Assembly (NCBI GenBank): GCA_029532415.1
Contig: JAQOTA010000054.1
Location: 2,170,001-2,234,000 of the forward strand
Source: Marasmius tenuissimus
Lineage: Eukaryota > Basidiomycota > Agaricomycetes > Agaricales > Marasmiaceae
Direction: 5' to 3'
DNA length: 64,000 nucleotides
Below the pieces are notes generated by a model. It saw only the letters and a program-made list of their open reading frames with translations, did no database searches and had not been told where the DNA came from. This document shows positions 61,631-64,000 of this stretch, one piece after another. How positions within the stretch are numbered: position 1 is the stretch's first letter; every line of letters begins with the position of its first letter. A program made the position numbers and the translations under genes.

Positions 61631-64000
61631 TGTCGATCGTGAAAACAAAACTCAAGAGTGCTCTTGACTCCATAGGAAAGAAAGATTACAATAACGCTAA
61701 GAAAGCGGCTCTTCAAGTTCTAGACTATGAGCCCGATAACTACAACGCGTGGGTTTATTCAGCCCCAACAACCTGACAGAACGCGGACCATTGCTTCTCG
61801 ATAGGAACGTGTTTTTGGGACTGGCATCTCTGGAGCTAGGAGAGTATGATGATAGCGAGCAAGTAATTCGTCTTCTCGCGTACCCGACGAGCCTCCAAAC
61901 TGACTGTCTCTTAGGCTTACAAGAAAGCGATAGATTCGAAACCGGAGCAATTGACCGCATGGCAGGTACTCTAAAAGCAAAAAAAAGAGTTGGATTCCAT
62001 CGCTCAAAATCTCGATATCGAAGGGCCTAGCTAAATTCTACGAAAAGCGTGAAGAATGGACAAAATACGCGGATGTACTGGAACGTTTGATGAACATCTA
62101 CACGCAGAAGTGAGTACGTTCAGTACTATCCTCCATATCGCCTGTGACTCGATCTTCCTGAACAGCAATGACGCTGTCAAGTGCGGGGAGACAGCTCAGA
62201 AATACATCGACCTACGCCGAAGCGAGGGTGACACTACGCAGGTGCGTTCAGACTGATCACGAACTGATCTACCCACTCTAACCGAGACCAGTTGGTCAAT
62301 GCATTATCGCTCTTACTCCCGGAATCACCGTATTATCAAGTGCTCTCGTCACTTCCACCTCCAGATCCTACCGCACCAGAATCAACTACGACATTTCGCA
62401 TACAGGAAGCGGTACATAACACCTTGACAATTCTTGAGGAGATAATCGGCTTGGTTGAACGTCGAGAAGAAGACTTTACGAAGAAGGAATTCGAAAAGCG
62501 GCGCACTAGGCTCAATGCTGGACCACCGGAGGAAATCAGGCAAGCAATTGGTCGGGAAGTCTGGGGCTCGTCCCAGGTGAGCCTCACCGTTTGCTCTCAC
62601 CCCGAATCATTACTGAGTTTTTTATAGCTTCCTGCGTTGTACCTCGAAGTGCTGAACCATCCCAATACTTCTGACGAACTTCGGAGAAAAACCGATGCGA
62701 AGCTCCTCAGATACAAGCTACAACATCTCCATTCTTTCCCCACCACTGTGTCTGACGAGTCGAAGAGTAAAGTTGCCGCAGACGTCGCCGAGTTGATCAG
62801 TGGCACCGTGATTCTGAAAGTCCCCGACGAGTTGGCTTGGACACTATTCCTAGATGGGAAGGATGCAGAGACCGTAGGCAAGGGACAATTTGAACTGAGC
62901 ACATTACGATCGCTGATTTTCAGGATCTAGCTGACTATGACTGGGCAAACCTACGACAGTTTATGGAGCTGTTTCCATCCCGGCCATTATCAATGCTACT
63001 CAGAGGCTACTTCCTCTACAGCGGCGTAACACTCGACGAGGAGAGTGAGGAACGGGATGAAGATATGAATTACGAAGATCGAGATGCCGGATATGATATG
63101 ATACAGGTCGGGCGACACTTCTAATGTCGAGCTTAGTACATCGCTAACCCTGCGTAGGAAGCATACGCGTCCATGGAATCATCAACCAGTATCCTTACTA
63201 CACGCATCCTTGCAGAAGTGTATCTCCAAGAACTGGACTATGCAAACGCCATAGAGAGTGCGGATCTGGGCCTCAGACTGGTCAAGACGTTTGAATCAAA
63301 GAATTGCGCGACGCTTCCTCAGTACGTACTTAATGGATGAAACTCGACACAATTCAAACCTCTGCTATTCTAGCGTCCGATTAGGCTTCCAAGTCATTCT
63401 TGCGACATCGCTTGTGCATCTCTTTCCACCCAAGAATCACCCTCGCGCAAAACTTATCATTGAAGAAATCCTCAAAGTTTCTGCGGACAATGTACCAGCC
63501 CTCATGGGACGTGGGTACGTCCTCGAGGGGGAAAAGCAATGGCAGGGAGCTGCAGAAATCTTTGAGAGAGTACAGACGTTGATACCCGACGAAGAATTTG
63601 AAAACATTCGCCCTCGGGAGGAACACGCTTGGTGCATCGCCCAACTCGGCAGGCTACAAGATGCCATCACGCTCCTCGAAGGGGTACTCAACTCTCTCAC
63701 CGAGCACGATGGCACCGAACACGACCGTGCACGATGCAACTGGCGATTGGGTAAATCACACTGGGATCTGGACGGTAAGCTGTCATGTCATTTGATCGCA
63801 CTTTCTCTAATGGCAGAATCCAAAGGCGAGAATCGTGGCACGGCCTACAAATACTTTATAACCGCGCTCAAGTGCGACCCTGGATACGCTCCCGCATTCA
63901 CGTCACTCGGATTATACTATTCCGAGTATGCTGACCCTCCTGACCCGACCCGGGCCTCCAAATGTTTCCAAAAAGCATTCGAGCTTGATCCTAGAGAGGC
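61631..64000 (+). CDS. SKI3: Superkiller complex TPR protein Ski3, 5' part (runs off window)
   Basis: TPR scaffold of the Ski2-Ski3-Ski8 complex that feeds mRNA to the cytoplasmic exosome. The start is MSIVKTKLKSALDSIGKKDY, continuing as the first TPR (NNAKKAALQVLDYEPDNYNA), then NVFLGLASLELGEYDDSEQ, AYKKAIDSKPEQLTAWQ, GLAKFYEKREEWTKYADVLE and RLMNIYTQKNDAVKCGETAQ. A long helical region with SPYYQVLSSLPPPDPTAPES and NHPNTSDELRRKTDAKLLRY follows, then LRQFMELFPSRPLSMLLRGY, EVYLQELDYANAIESADLGL and YKYFITALKCDPGYAPAFTS. Block order and the NHPNTSDELRRKTDAKLL stretch fit fungal Ski3/TTC37. About ten short introns lie in the visible part. The gene is cut by the right edge and should be more than twice this long. 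Confidence 0.9.

Overview
The window reads as nuclear DNA of a filamentous basidiomycete, most likely an Agaricomycete. Genes are dense, lie on both strands and are cut by many 45-75 bp introns. The proteins are typical of mushroom-forming fungi: a GH131 glucanase with a C-terminal CBM1 cellulose-binding module, a lineage-type F-box protein, a CSC1-like channel with a long tail, and a TORC2 Avo3/Rictor. No rRNA, tRNA, CRISPR array, intact transposon or viral gene was recognised. I rebuilt exon structures by hand from splice motifs and reading-frame continuity; where I give an amino-acid length, the exon sum is a multiple of three.

Left third (1-25.6 kb): an Mcm1-type MADS-box factor (+); a decayed bacterial-type LD-carboxypeptidase (peptidase S66) pseudogene (+); a 1274-residue SAM methyltransferase (-); an AAGAB/p34-like adaptin-binding protein (-) divergent from the AAA+ ATPase RVB1 (+); a secreted GDSL/SGNH esterase (+); the Hsp90 co-chaperone CDC37 (-) divergent from a TPR/F-box/LRR protein like Dia2/Pof3 (+); meiotic MSH5 (-); prohibitin-2 (-) divergent from a PQ-loop vacuolar transporter (+).

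Middle (25.6-42.6 kb): an F-box protein (+), a G-patch protein (-), a Ypk1/Gad8-type AGC kinase (-), a full-length ABCB transporter (+), a VAP/Scs2-type ER tail-anchored protein (-) and the secreted GH131-CBM1 glucanase (-).

Right third (42.6-64 kb): a CSC1/OSCA-like channel (-), complex I subunit NDUFS4 (-), TORC2 subunit Avo3/Rictor (-), ribosomal protein uL22 (RPL17, +), a RasGEF (-), an epoxide-hydrolase-like enzyme (-), and the start of Ski3 (+), which runs off the right edge.

Most of this is housekeeping and signalling, not a biosynthetic or defence cluster. The points most worth a second look are the S66 pseudogene, in which all three catalytic motifs can still be read but only across stops and frame changes; a perfect three-unit heat-shock element between CDC37 and the Dia2/Pof3-like gene; and several extreme exons (14 nt inside the MADS box, 4 coding nt in RPL17, and a 9-nt last exon carrying the final CBM1 cysteine). 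I did not find a convincing undescribed multi-gene system.
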